Shown here piece by piece: positions 16,652 to 25,389 of a stretch of 64,000 nucleotides of DNA. The number at the start of each line of letters is the position of its first letter. Position 1 is the stretch's first letter. The stretch covers positions 84,683 to 148,682 of the forward strand of contig CAZOHG010000001.1 of assembly GCA_964579725.1 (NCBI GenBank), in the 5' to 3' direction. Below the pieces are notes generated by a model. It was not told the origin of the DNA. It worked only from the letters and a program-made list of their open reading frames with translations, and did no database searches. The position numbers and the translations under genes were made by a program. Source of the DNA: CAZOHG01 sp964579725 (GTDB lineage: Bacteria; Zhuqueibacterota; JdFR-76; BMS3Abin05).

Positions 16652-17412
16652 TCCTGAATTGTGACCTCCTCTGCGCGTCGATCGAAATTAAACGCCAATC
16701 TTTCCTGTTCTTCCGGCGAAATCAGCGACCGGAGAGCGTTGCGCAAAAGCTTCCGGCGTTGTTGAAAAGCGGTTTTGATTAAGTGTAAATAGTAGACGTC
16801 GTTTTTTAAATTTGGTTCCCCTTGCCGCCAAAATAGCTGCACTACGGCCGATTCCACCCGGGGGCGGGGCCGAAAAACCGACGCAGGAACGCGAAACAGC
16901 AGCTTCACCTCGGCAAAGGTCTGCGTCCAGACAGAAAGAATGCCGTAGTTTTTGGTGCGCGGCACCCCAACCAGCCGTTCCGCTACTTCCAACTGCATCA
17001 TGAGCGTTGCAGACCGCACCCATTTTCGCTCGCTCACCAGTTTGAACAGAACGGGACTGGTAATGCCGTAGGGCAAATTGCCAACGACGTGACCGGCGTT
17101 GGGCAAAATTTCTTGAAGCGACTGACGGAGAAAATCGCCGTGAATTAAAGAAAAATTTTGGCGTGTTCCGAATCGCTGTACCAAATAGTCGGCGTAGAAA
17201 TCATCCAATTCCACAACCGCAAGGCGAAAACCTTTTTCAAGCAGGTGCTCGGTTAGGATTCCCTTTCCGGGGCCAATTTCCAGCACAGCCTCTCCAGGCT
17301 CTGCCGGAACGGCTTCCACGACCTTCCTCGCAATATTATGGTCAATGAGAAAATTTTGCCCCAGACTTTTTTTGGCTTCCGGAAACGGAGACTCGATTTT
17401 ATTTGGGCGCAT
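16603..17412 (-). CDS. rsmA: 16S rRNA (adenine-1518/1519-N6) dimethyltransferase
   Basis: RsmA/KsgA dimethylates two adjacent adenines near the 3' end of 16S rRNA with SAM. The 269-residue protein has KKSLGQNFLIDHNIARKVV, the SAM motif VLEIGPGKGILTEHLL, motif IV NLPYGITSPVLFKL and the later VFRPRPRVESAVVQL. The final ~16 codons overlap the start of mgtE, and the start overlaps the tatD 3' end by 14 nt. Such overlaps indicate a tightly coupled operon. Confidence 0.95.
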   Translation of the reverse strand: MRPNKIESPFPEAKKSLGQNFLIDHNIARKVVEAVPAEPGEAVLEIGPGKGILTEHLLEKGFRLAVVELDDFYADYLVQRFGTRQNFSLIHGDFLRQSLQEILPNAGHVVGNLPYGITSPVLFKLVSERKWVRSATLMMQLEVAERLVGVPRTKNYGILSVWTQTFAEVKLLFRVPASVFRPRPRVESAVVQLFWRQGEPNLKNDVYYLHLIKTAFQQRRKLLRNALRSLISPEEQERLAFNFDRRAEEVTIQEWVKLSNSLSPNTNRF

Positions 17413-18178
17413 TCATCAACTTTGGGAACAGGCGCAGGGCGTTTTCCGTCGTAATCTCTTCAATTTCCCGAACGGAAAGCCCTTTCACCCGCGCAAATTC
17501 CTCGGCAATCAAGTGAACGTAGGCCGGTTCGTTTCGTTTCCCCCGGTGGGGCACCGGCGCCAGAAAAGGAGAGTCTGTTTCGAGAAGCAGCCGGTCGAGC
17601 GGAAGCTCTCGAAGGACATCCCGAATATTTGAATTTTTAAATGTGACGATTCCGGTAAAGGAAATGTAGTAGCCCAGATCCAACGCCTTTTGGGCGGTAG
17701 CCAGATCACTGGAAAAACAGTGAAACACCCCGATTACCTCGGAAAATTCCGGCCTGGAAAGCACGTCCAAAATAATGTTATCGGCCTCGCGGTTGTGAAT
17801 AATGACCGGCAACTGAACCTCTCTGGCCAGCTCGACGAATCGCTCCAACACGGCCACCTGCCGTTCGCGGGGATTGTAATCGCGGTAAAAATCAAGCCCT
17901 AATTCACCGATAGCTACAACCTTGGGGTGTGCCGCCCACCTCTTAAAGTGAGGAATCTGCTCTTCCACAAATTTTTCCGCGTCTTGCGGGTGTACCCCAA
18001 CCGCTGCGTACAGCGGCGCAAACCGTTCGGCCAATTCGACAGCCCGTTGGCTACTTTCAAAATCGACCGATGCCACAACAATTTTTTCCACCCCAACACT
18101 AACTGCTCGCCGAATCACAGCCTCCCGATCGGCGTCAAAGGTCTCAAAATTCAAGTGGGAATGGGTGTCAATCAGCAT
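17399..18178 (-). CDS. tatD: TatD-family metal-dependent hydrolase (DNase)
   Basis: A TIM-barrel metal hydrolase of 259 residues. It shows the metal ligands in IDTHSHLNFETFD, the Glu in AIGELGLDFYRD, His in PVIIHNREAD, His in GVFHCFSSD and Asp in LLLETDSPFLAP. The family includes 3'-5' DNases and D-aminoacyl-tRNA deacylase-like proteins; the exact substrate is not settled by sequence. The ATG shares one base with the metG stop (TAATG), and the gene is part of the common metG-tatD-rsmA arrangement. Confidence 0.93.
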   Translation of the reverse strand: MLIDTHSHLNFETFDADREAVIRRAVSVGVEKIVVASVDFESSQRAVELAERFAPLYAAVGVHPQDAEKFVEEQIPHFKRWAAHPKVVAIGELGLDFYRDYNPRERQVAVLERFVELAREVQLPVIIHNREADNIILDVLSRPEFSEVIGVFHCFSSDLATAQKALDLGYYISFTGIVTFKNSNIRDVLRELPLDRLLLETDSPFLAPVPHRGKRNEPAYVHLIAEEFARVKGLSVREIEEITTENALRLFPKLMNAPK

Positions 18179-20289
18179 TATTTGATTTTTGCCCCGGGCT
18201 CAATGTCCTTGTCCACAGTCAGGACGGAAATGTAATCGCCGGAAGAAGCAGCCAGCAACATGCCGTTGGATTCAACTCCTCGAATAACGGCCGGCTCCAG
18301 ATTGGCGACCACAATAATATTTTTCCCCACAAGGGTTTCGGGTGGGTAAGCTTTGGCAATACCGGCCACAATTTGACGTACTTCGGTGCCCAGATCAATC
18401 TGAAGCTTTACCAGGCGGTCTGCCCCTTCCACAGCCTCTGCCGTGAGGACTTTCGCCACTCGCAAATCTATTTTCTGAAATTCTGTGATTGAAACGTGCT
18501 CCATTTTTCTATCCTTTTTTTCCTGTCGAACCGCTTTTTTCTTTGTGTTCTCCGCCGCCCGGGTCTGCTTTTGCAGAATGTGCCGCTCCGCCTGGGGCTT
18601 TCCCTGAGCAATAGCTTCGAGGCGTTTGACTTCTGCTTCGATGACGTCGTCCTCGATTTTCTTGAAAAGAATTCGGGCGTCCCCCAAACGATGCCCCGGC
18701 CGCAACACCAATTGCGCTGCGTCGTCCCACTGCTGGTCGGTTACGGCCCCGGGCAGATTAAGCATCCGCCAAATTTTTTCCGACGAGAAGGGTAAAATCG
18801 GGTGCCACAAAATGGCCAGCGCCCGGCTCAATTCCAGACAAAGGTAAAGGGTTGTCTTACATTTTTCGGGATTGGTTCGCCGCGTGTTCCAGGGTTCCTG
18901 ATCATTAAAATATTTGTTGGCAAACCGCGACAAATCCATGAGTTCGCGAGTTGCCGCACGGACTTCGTATTTTCTCAGGAGATTTCCGATTCGATCGGGC
19001 GCCGCCTCCAACCGTTTCACCAATTCTTCGTCCAGCGAATCGAAGGCACCCGGAACCGGAACCCGCCCTCCGAAATAGCGCTCCACAAACGACAGGGTGC
19101 GATTAATAAAATTGCCCAGAATGTCAGCCAGTTCGTTGTTGTTACGGCTTTGAAAATCGCGCCAAGAAAAATCCGCGTCCTTGGTTTCGGGAGCATTGGC
19201 CGCCAGCGTGTAGCGCAAGGGGTCCGGCGGGAATTTTGCCAGGTAGTCGTCCAGCCAAACGGCGTAGTTTTTACTGGTCGAGAGTTTTCGTCCTTCCAAA
19301 TTCAAAAATTCATTGGCCGGAATATCCTCCGGCAAAATGTATTCGCCCCTTCCCATGAGCATGGCGGGCCAAACAATGGCGTGGAAAACAATATTGTCTT
19401 TTCCGATGAAATGAATGAGTTTGGTCTCGGGGTCCAGCCAGTAATCTTTCCAACGTTCGGGCTGGCCGATTTTCTGGGCCCATTCCTTTGTGGACGAAAT
19501 GTAACCGATCGGCGCCTCAAACCACACGTAGAGCACTTTGCCTTCGTGATTCTTCAGGGGAACCGGCACGCCCCAATCTAGGTCCCGCGTCACGGCGCGG
19601 TCTTCCAATCCTTCCTCAAACCAGCCGTAGCAGAAATTCTTCACATTATCCCGCCACGTGGTCTTGGAATCAATCCAGGCTTTCAGCTCCTTTTGAAAAT
19701 GGGCCAGGGGTAAAAACCAATGAGTGGTTTCCTTTAATTCCGGTGTGGTACCACAAATGGCACACCGCGGTGCCTCCAATTGAGTGGGTTCCAGCCAGTG
19801 GCCGCACTTTTCACACTGGTCACCCCGCGCGTCCGGATTGCCACAGTAAGGGCAGGTACCCACCACGTAGCGATCGGCCAAAAAGCGTTTGCACTTGGGA
19901 CAATAATACTGTTGCGTTGTGTGCGTTGTGAGGAGCTTTTTTCGGTACAGTCGCAGAAAAAATTCCTGAGCGGTGCGGTGGTGCAACTTCAGGGACGTGC
20001 GGGAAAAATTGTCAAAATGAATGCCGAATTTTTCGAAATTCACCCGGTGGTTTTCGTGGTAAAAGTCGACGATTTCCTGCGGCGTCGTTTTTTGTTTTTC
20101 CGCAGCAATGGTAATGGGTACCCCGTGTTCATCCGTACCGCAAATAAAAACAACGTCGTTTTTCTTTAACCGCTGGTACCGAACAAAAATATCCGCCGGC
20201 AAATAGGCTCCTGCCAAATGACCGAGGTGAATCGGCCCGTTGGCGTAGGGCAAAGCACTCGTTACCAGAAATTTTTCCTTTTTTTTCAT
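18178..20289 (-). CDS. metG: Methionyl-tRNA synthetase with C-terminal tRNA-binding domain
   Basis: A class-I synthetase, 703 residues. The signature HIGH motif is HLGH (GPIHLGHLAGAYLPAD) and the KMSKS loop is KLSTSKN. A zinc-binding connective segment carries four CxxC pairs (CPKC, CPYC, CEKC, CAIC), the E. coli-like two-zinc form. A linker rich in Lys and Ala leads to a C-terminal Trbp111-like domain (ITEFQKIDLRVAKVLTAEAV) that increases tRNA affinity and mediates dimerisation. The start ATG overlaps the ricT stop by 4 nt (ATGA), and the stop overlaps tatD by one base. Confidence 0.96.
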   Translation of the reverse strand: MKKKEKFLVTSALPYANGPIHLGHLAGAYLPADIFVRYQRLKKNDVVFICGTDEHGVPITIAAEKQKTTPQEIVDFYHENHRVNFEKFGIHFDNFSRTSLKLHHRTAQEFFLRLYRKKLLTTHTTQQYYCPKCKRFLADRYVVGTCPYCGNPDARGDQCEKCGHWLEPTQLEAPRCAICGTTPELKETTHWFLPLAHFQKELKAWIDSKTTWRDNVKNFCYGWFEEGLEDRAVTRDLDWGVPVPLKNHEGKVLYVWFEAPIGYISSTKEWAQKIGQPERWKDYWLDPETKLIHFIGKDNIVFHAIVWPAMLMGRGEYILPEDIPANEFLNLEGRKLSTSKNYAVWLDDYLAKFPPDPLRYTLAANAPETKDADFSWRDFQSRNNNELADILGNFINRTLSFVERYFGGRVPVPGAFDSLDEELVKRLEAAPDRIGNLLRKYEVRAATRELMDLSRFANKYFNDQEPWNTRRTNPEKCKTTLYLCLELSRALAILWHPILPFSSEKIWRMLNLPGAVTDQQWDDAAQLVLRPGHRLGDARILFKKIEDDVIEAEVKRLEAIAQGKPQAERHILQKQTRAAENTKKKAVRQEKKDRKMEHVSITEFQKIDLRVAKVLTAEAVEGADRLVKLQIDLGTEVRQIVAGIAKAYPPETLVGKNIIVVANLEPAVIRGVESNGMLLAASSGDYISVLTVDKDIEPGAKIK

Positions 20290-21155
20290 CGATTTGCTCG
20301 TCTCTTCTTTGAACCTTTTCTCTTTCCGCGTTTTTCACCGGGGTCTTGCAAAAGGAGATTTGAAATTTCGTCCATACTAAATCGAACCACTCCTTCCCCA
20401 TTTAACTTGAGATAAATTTCTTCTTTAAGAATGTCAATCCGCTCAACAATTCCCACGCCTTCCGGCGTTTGGATTCGGCTGCCTACTCCGGGAAAACGTC
20501 GATTCGCCTGCTGGTAGAACTCCTGCTCAAAACGCAGGCAGCATTTCAAGCGTCCGCAGACCCCGGAAAGTTTGGTGGGATTGAGGGGCAAATTCTGTTC
20601 TTTGGCAAATTGGGTGGTAATGGGGTCGAATTCCGTTAAAAAGCTGGTGCAACAGAGCTGCCGTCCGCAGGGGCCGTACCCACCTAATCGTCGGGCTTCA
20701 TCCCGCACACCGATTTGTCGGAGTTCGATGCGGGTTCGGTAAACCGATGCCAAATCCTTAACCAGCTCCCGAAAATCCACCCGCCGCTCGGCGGTAAAGT
20801 AAAATGTCAATTTATTTCGGTCGTATTGGTACTCCACATCCACCAATTTCATATTCAATTTGTGTTTGACGATCTTCTCTTTACAAACGGAAAAGGCGTC
20901 CCGTTCCAAGGCGCGATTTTCCTCATAGCGCTTTAGGTCCTGGGCATTGGGCTTCCGCAGAATTTTCTTCAGTGCCTTTTCGTCTTCAATGCCCTTCAAA
21001 GAAGCCAAAATGCCCACCTGAAGAACCACACCTAAGTCTTCCCCTCTGTCCGCCTCTACAATGGCGTAATCTCCAATCCGGAAAGGAAACTGCAGAGGAT
21101 TGCTGAAATATTCTTTTCGATTCCCCTTAAAACCGATTTCAAGCACCAGTCCCAT
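20286..21155 (-). CDS. ricT: PSP1-domain protein RicT (YaaT)
   Basis: RicT belongs to the PSP1 family. In Bacillus subtilis it forms an Fe-S-containing complex with RicA and RicF that affects RNA processing and development. The 289-residue protein carries the conserved cysteines GPCGRQLCCTSFL and GVCGRLKCCLRFE (about 160-210) and the C-terminal KOW-like segment GVGSRIQTPEGVGIV. It ends in a very basic tail. RicA and RicF are not in this window, so the complex itself is not shown. In many bacteria this gene lies right after holB. Here a 344-nt spacer separates them. Confidence 0.92.
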   Translation of the reverse strand: MGLVLEIGFKGNRKEYFSNPLQFPFRIGDYAIVEADRGEDLGVVLQVGILASLKGIEDEKALKKILRKPNAQDLKRYEENRALERDAFSVCKEKIVKHKLNMKLVDVEYQYDRNKLTFYFTAERRVDFRELVKDLASVYRTRIELRQIGVRDEARRLGGYGPCGRQLCCTSFLTEFDPITTQFAKEQNLPLNPTKLSGVCGRLKCCLRFEQEFYQQANRRFPGVGSRIQTPEGVGIVERIDILKEEIYLKLNGEGVVRFSMDEISNLLLQDPGEKRGKRKGSKKRRANR

Positions 21156-21499
21156 CTATTCACACCTCGCTGAACAGTCAAAGCTTTTTTTCAGGATGGA
21201 CTCGCTGCGAAGGGCAAAAAGGGCGGCTATTACACAAAAAAGAATCGGTTTCGGAGAAAATCTCTATGCCTGAAACTGTGAAAACACTCTTTCACGCGCG
21301 TCGCACCGCGACGATTGCTGTCACGCTTCAGGTTCCCCTGCTTTCCGTAAAAGCCTGTCGGCGATTTTCTCAGGAGAAAAAAGGAAGGTTTCGCGATTTC
21401 CAAAGCCCCGCGATCCTTCTCAACAGTAATAGTCAAAACCCCGCCGCTGACTGTTGCCCAGTCTTCGCAACGAGTCAAAACTCAACCGCCACCGATGCC
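21156..21499. other. 344-nt spacer without a recognisable gene
   Basis: Between holB and ricT the operon is interrupted by a stretch of mixed composition. Small hairpins are visible (for example CGTCGC-ACC-GCGACG around 21299-21313 and GAGT-TTTG-ACTC near 21474-21483). Short open frames on both strands lack ribosome binding sites and look non-coding. I see no promoter of good quality and no RNA family that I know. Confidence 0.5.
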
Positions 21500-22612
21500 C
21501 TAAAAATCAGGGGAAAGCCCTTCGGGCAAATGGCGGAAAAGATTCATAAAATCAATTAAAATCAAATTAATATAAATATTTTTATCTACTAAATCAATAA
21601 GTTTTTCCGTTTTCGAAATGGCCTCAGCCACATCCTTATCCTCTAACAAAATCGCCAATTTTTCCAAATCTTCCTTGCGGTCGAAGTTGGTCAGCACCTC
21701 GTCCCAATCGGGATTCTCGAAGCGCAATTGGTGAAAAAAATACACATCCCGTAAAAAAAGCAGTGCCAACAACAGGAAATCTTTGACCAAAGATTTGTTT
21801 TTCCCCGAGCTGAGCGTTTCTACAAAATCCAATTGCTGCACAACGCTTCCGGTTGCCGCCAATTGCAGGGCCCTGTAGGCCAGATTCCGAAGGGCATTGT
21901 AATCCTCCTGAAGCAAAATCATGGCTTTTCGAAAACTCCCCTCCGCCAGACGGGACACCACCCGTGCTTGTTCTGGCTCAACACCTCGGCGCTCCAATTC
22001 CGTTTGAATTTCCCCCGCCTGAAGAGGAGCAAAATTCACCACCTGACAGCGAGACACAATCGTTGGCAAAAGCCGATTGATTCGAGAGGTGGTAAGAATA
22101 AAAATCGTTTGTGGGGGTGGCTCTTCCAATAATTTAAGGATGGAATTAGACGCCGCTTCGTTCATTCGGTCGGCTTCCGAAATGAGCACCACGCGGTGGC
22201 GGGCGCTGTGAATCCGAAGCGAAACGAACTGCTTAATTTCCCGCATGTTGTCAATGAGAATTTTGGCCAGCGCATTTTTGGCCAGGGGGAAATAGGGGTC
22301 CTTTGCTTTCTTTTCCAGGCGTTGAGCCCCCTCTTTTTGCAAATCCTTGGCCGAAGCCGGGTACACCACCCGAAAATCGGGATGCACCAGCGCCCCAATT
22401 GGGCGGCAATTGGCGCACCTCTGGCAGGGAACTTCTCCGTCCGAATTGAGACAGTTCACCGCTTTTGCAAATTCGATGGCCAGGGCATCCTTGCCCACAC
22501 CTTCCGGCCCGTTAAAAATGTACGCTTTGGAAAGCCGCTGATTTTCCACAATGGCGCCCAGGATCTTCTTGGCGTCCATCTGTCCCAAAACGCGATCAAA
22601 ATTTACCTTCAC
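21500..22612 (-). CDS. holB: DNA polymerase III delta' subunit (clamp loader)
   Basis: A 370-residue AAA+ clamp-loader subunit. It begins VLGQMDAKKILGAIVENQRL, has the Walker A-like GPEGVGKDALAIEFAKAV, and a zinc motif CQRCANC at about 64-70. It also has the sensor and SRC arginine-finger region (LTTSRINRLLPTIVSRCQVV). The retained P-loop and SRC differ from E. coli delta', which lacks ATPase, so it could also be described as DnaX-like. The missing tau-type C-terminus and the length favour delta'. It follows the EnvC-like gene by 2 nt and precedes the unexplained spacer before ricT. Confidence 0.92.
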   Translation of the reverse strand: MKVNFDRVLGQMDAKKILGAIVENQRLSKAYIFNGPEGVGKDALAIEFAKAVNCLNSDGEVPCQRCANCRPIGALVHPDFRVVYPASAKDLQKEGAQRLEKKAKDPYFPLAKNALAKILIDNMREIKQFVSLRIHSARHRVVLISEADRMNEAASNSILKLLEEPPPQTIFILTTSRINRLLPTIVSRCQVVNFAPLQAGEIQTELERRGVEPEQARVVSRLAEGSFRKAMILLQEDYNALRNLAYRALQLAATGSVVQQLDFVETLSSGKNKSLVKDFLLLALLFLRDVYFFHQLRFENPDWDEVLTNFDRKEDLEKLAILLEDKDVAEAISKTEKLIDLVDKNIYINLILIDFMNLFRHLPEGLSPDF

Positions 22613-22614
22613 AT

Positions 22615-23808
22615 TTACCCTCTTTTTTTCCGAAGCCAGTGTTCCGGATTCATGATTTTCGTTTTTTTCCAGATTTCAAAATGCAACATGGAACCACTGA
22701 GGGAGCCGGAATTTCCCACCTTGCCAATCTCTTCTCCCTGCCTGACTTTTTGCCCGGGGACGACCAAAATTTCGGACAAATGGGCGTACACGGTGTAGTA
22801 CCCCCCGTAGTGATCAATAATCAAAATATTTCCGCGCCCACGCTGCCACGTAATAGCCGTGACCACGCCGTCCGCTGCCGATCGTACGGGGGTTCCGAAA
22901 GGTGCCTTAATATCTACCCCAATATTTTCCTGAACCGTGTGCAATTTTTTATTGCGGATTTTGCCGTAGTGGTGCAGAATCCGTCCGTTGGTTGGCCAGG
23001 GCAGTTTTCCTCTCAGAGTGGCAAAATGGCTCACCTCCGTTCGGCGACTCAACGAAGAGGTTCGGGCCACTTCTTTGGAACGAATCAAGCGTTTAATAGC
23101 CGCTTCGGCCTCTTTGTATTCCCTTATTTTTTGGGCGTAAATCCGCTTGTTGTTTCGAATTTTTCGCAGCAATCTCTGGCGTTTGCTTTTTTGAATGGCA
23201 AGATTGCGTTTCTCGCGCATTTTTTCGGCGATCAGCGCCTTTTGCTTCTGCAATGTTTTCCGCAACTGATCCGTTTGCTGGCTGATGCGTTCCTTTTGAA
23301 TCTGAAGTGTCCGAAGCCTGCGCTTGTCCGCATCCAAAATCAGTTTCCGGTATTTGAGCCACACCAGCGCCTGATTCACCGAATGGACCGAAAGCAGAAT
23401 GCCCCAATCCAACAATGGGCCTTCCTTGTAATAATGCACCACGCGACGGCTGTACTCCTTTTTTAAGATTGCGTATTGGGAGGTCAGTCGGAGTAGGCTC
23501 TTGTTTTGATCGAGGATTTTTTGCTTCAGCAACGCCTGTTCAATAGAAAGCTTTTGGAGCAGCGCCCGAGTTAAATCGATTTCCCGCTCGATTCGGGCCA
23601 GCTTTTCTAATGTGGTGGCCTCCTTTTTTTTCGAGGCGGCTAACTTCTGTCGGTATTGGCGAATCTGTTTGCGAATGGACTGGAGTTTGTTCTGTTGTTT
23701 TCGCACGCGGGCGTTTTGAGCTTGAACCGGCCAAACGGTCAAAAGCAGGACAAATAAAATCACCCCAAAATGGATTGTTTTTTCTTTCCGGTAGAGGGAA
23801 ATTCCCAA
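22615..23808 (-). CDS. EnvC-like murein hydrolase activator with degenerate LytM/M23 domain
   Basis: A 397-residue secreted protein with a signal peptide (GVILFVLLLTVWPVQAQ). A long coiled coil (about 35-260, rich in Lys, Gln, Arg) is followed by a C-terminal LytM/M23 domain. The zinc ligands are incomplete: the usual HxGxD first ligand reads ENIGVDI, and the final HLH reads MLHFEI. In EnvC and related factors this degeneracy goes with activating amidases instead of cutting peptidoglycan directly. The start is a TTG at 23808 with AAAGGAG just upstream; a TTG six codons earlier is possible. The promoter is probably at 23890-23918. Confidence 0.88.
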   Translation of the reverse strand: MGISLYRKEKTIHFGVILFVLLLTVWPVQAQNARVRKQQNKLQSIRKQIRQYRQKLAASKKKEATTLEKLARIEREIDLTRALLQKLSIEQALLKQKILDQNKSLLRLTSQYAILKKEYSRRVVHYYKEGPLLDWGILLSVHSVNQALVWLKYRKLILDADKRRLRTLQIQKERISQQTDQLRKTLQKQKALIAEKMREKRNLAIQKSKRQRLLRKIRNNKRIYAQKIREYKEAEAAIKRLIRSKEVARTSSLSRRTEVSHFATLRGKLPWPTNGRILHHYGKIRNKKLHTVQENIGVDIKAPFGTPVRSAADGVVTAITWQRGRGNILIIDHYGGYYTVYAHLSEILVVPGQKVRQGEEIGKVGNSGSLSGSMLHFEIWKKTKIMNPEHWLRKKRG

Positions 23809-23889
23809 ACCCGCTCCTTTCGCCAAATGGGCTCAGCACCGCCCGCTAAACGGGAAAAGCGTGCGGCATGTCATTCTGTAAGTGAGTAA

Positions 23890-23918
23890 AAAATAGACAA
23901 AAACGACGGCAAAATCAA
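23890..23918 (-). promoter_or_regulatory. Promoter for the envC-like to glyS operon
   Basis: On the minus strand TTGATT (23913-23918) and TATTTT (23890-23895) are 17 bp apart, about 80 bp before the start of the EnvC-like gene. Confidence 0.5.
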
Positions 23919-23951
23919 CCCAAAATAGAAACGGCGGCGTCAAATTTTTCC

Positions 23952-23980
23952 TTGACAAAATCATATTTTTTTTGTAATAT
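23952..23980 (+). promoter_or_regulatory. Strong sigma-70 promoter for the membrane-protein gene
   Basis: TTGACA (23952-23957), 17-bp spacer, TAATAT (23975-23980): near-consensus. The palindrome TAACGTTA (23982-23989) overlaps the predicted start point and could be an operator, which is speculation. Confidence 0.8.
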
Positions 23981-24073
23981 CTAACGTTACAAAAATCAAT
24001 TTGTTACTTTCGTGGAAACGCTATTTGCAATTGGGTCGTTTTTTGTGGAACCTGGTAAAATTTAGGAGGGAAG

Positions 24074-25303
24074 ATGGTCAAGCTGCATTTTAACTACAAG
24101 GATTTATTCCGGTCTGCACGCCTGGCGTTCAGCATTCAGCGAGTGTGGATTAATTTTGTCGGCTTGGTGGTCGGGTTCGTGGTGTACGACGTGCTGACAT
24201 ACGTCAGCTTCCTTGCGGCGGGCAAGGGATTCGTACCCATGTGGGAGCGCTTCGGTCTTTTTCCCTGCCTGTACGGAATTGGCGGCCCCTGGTACAGTTG
24301 GCTAATTTTCTGGGTAGGGGTGATTTTGCTAATTGCCATTTTGCTCCTTACCAACACAGCGGTGTCTCGCGCCGTTTACATGAATTTAAAGGGCGAAACC
24401 TTCTACACGTGGAAAGAAGCCTTCGGATTTTCGCTGAAGCGCTGGGGGTCGGTACTCGCGGCGCCAACGGCCATCATCGGAATCATCGCTTTTTTTGTGG
24501 TCGGTGCCATCATCATGGGATTGATCGGCCGGATTCCCTACGTGGGCGAGTTGGGTACGGCCTTTATGACGATCTTTTACATGAGCTCGGCTTTGTTTGT
24601 TTTTTTCCTGATTTTGGTGCTCGGCGTCGCCCTTTTCTTTGTGCCGTCCATTATCGCCACCACCAACGAAGACGCCTTTGAGGCCGTTTTTCAATCCTTT
24701 TCAATTTCTACAGGGCAACCCTGGCGTATTATCGGCTACGGGGTGGTAGTGGCTGTTATTGAGATTTTGGCTTTCGTGATTCTTGCCTGGGCGGTAAAAG
24801 AGGCCTTTTTGATTTTCAATTTCCTGTTTGTGATCGGAATGGGCCCCAAGTTCTTAGATTTAATGAACAACGGACTGGCACTGGTTCAAAGCTGGGTGTA
24901 CCCCACGTTTAATTGGATTCAATATGCCTTTGGCAGCTTGTCTCAGTACTTCTATTTTGCGCGTGATTTTGTTCCCAAAGAGGTTCCCGTCGTCATGGAA
25001 ATTTCTGCCTGGATTTTTGCAATTTCCATGCTTGCCGTTGGTGTTTTGGTGGTAGCTTACGCCGAAGCCACGGGCAATGCCGGTGTTACGCTGATGTATT
25101 TGGTCATGCGGAAACATCAAGATGACGAAAATCTTTTAGAGCGCAAGGAAGAAGAGGAAGAGGAGGAGGAAACCGAGGAGACGGCTGGAGAATCCGAAGA
25201 AAAAGAAGAAGCGAAAACAGAAGAAGGGGAACCAAAGGCCTCCGACGAATCGGCCACAGACGACGCCGAAAAACAGGCTTCCGACGAGAACAAAAAAGAG
25301 TAA
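24074..25303 (+). CDS. Polytopic membrane protein of unknown function with acidic C-terminal tail
   Basis: A 409-residue protein that I cannot assign to a family. It has about seven hydrophobic segments (near residues 27-50, 72-97, 128-160, 172-195, 222-250, 255-280 and 308-330). A cytosolic-looking tail of about 60 residues made almost only of Glu, Lys, Ala, Ser and Thr follows, including a run of eight Glu. The middle (SIIATTNEDAFEAVFQSFSIS) resembles the repeated amphipathic segment of YciC/GDPD-membrane-domain-like proteins, a weak hint only. The ATG follows TAGGAGGGAAG, a very strong site, and the promoter is near consensus, so expression may be high. A terminator follows directly. Confidence 0.85.
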   Translation: MVKLHFNYKDLFRSARLAFSIQRVWINFVGLVVGFVVYDVLTYVSFLAAGKGFVPMWERFGLFPCLYGIGGPWYSWLIFWVGVILLIAILLLTNTAVSRAVYMNLKGETFYTWKEAFGFSLKRWGSVLAAPTAIIGIIAFFVVGAIIMGLIGRIPYVGELGTAFMTIFYMSSALFVFFLILVLGVALFFVPSIIATTNEDAFEAVFQSFSISTGQPWRIIGYGVVVAVIEILAFVILAWAVKEAFLIFNFLFVIGMGPKFLDLMNNGLALVQSWVYPTFNWIQYAFGSLSQYFYFARDFVPKEVPVVMEISAWIFAISMLAVGVLVVAYAEATGNAGVTLMYLVMRKHQDDENLLERKEEEEEEEETEETAGESEEKEEAKTEEGEPKASDESATDDAEKQASDENKKE

Positions 25304-25328
25304 AAACACATTTCATTTAAATCTTGCG

Positions 25329-25362
25329 GGCGTTAGCCTTTGGATTGGCTAACGCCTTTTTT
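25329..25362 (+). terminator. Intrinsic terminator after the membrane-protein gene
   Basis: A perfect 10-bp stem GGCGTTAGCC/GGCTAACGCC with an 8-nt loop is followed by TTTTTT. It lies 25 nt after the stop. Confidence 0.9.
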
Positions 25363-25389
25363 GTAAACCAGGGCTTAAGGGAAAAAGTC

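Noticed and set aside
21230..21559. Short open frames on both strands in the holB-ricT spacer
   Set aside because: No ribosome binding sites, unconvincing amino-acid composition, and they overlap each other and the holB end.
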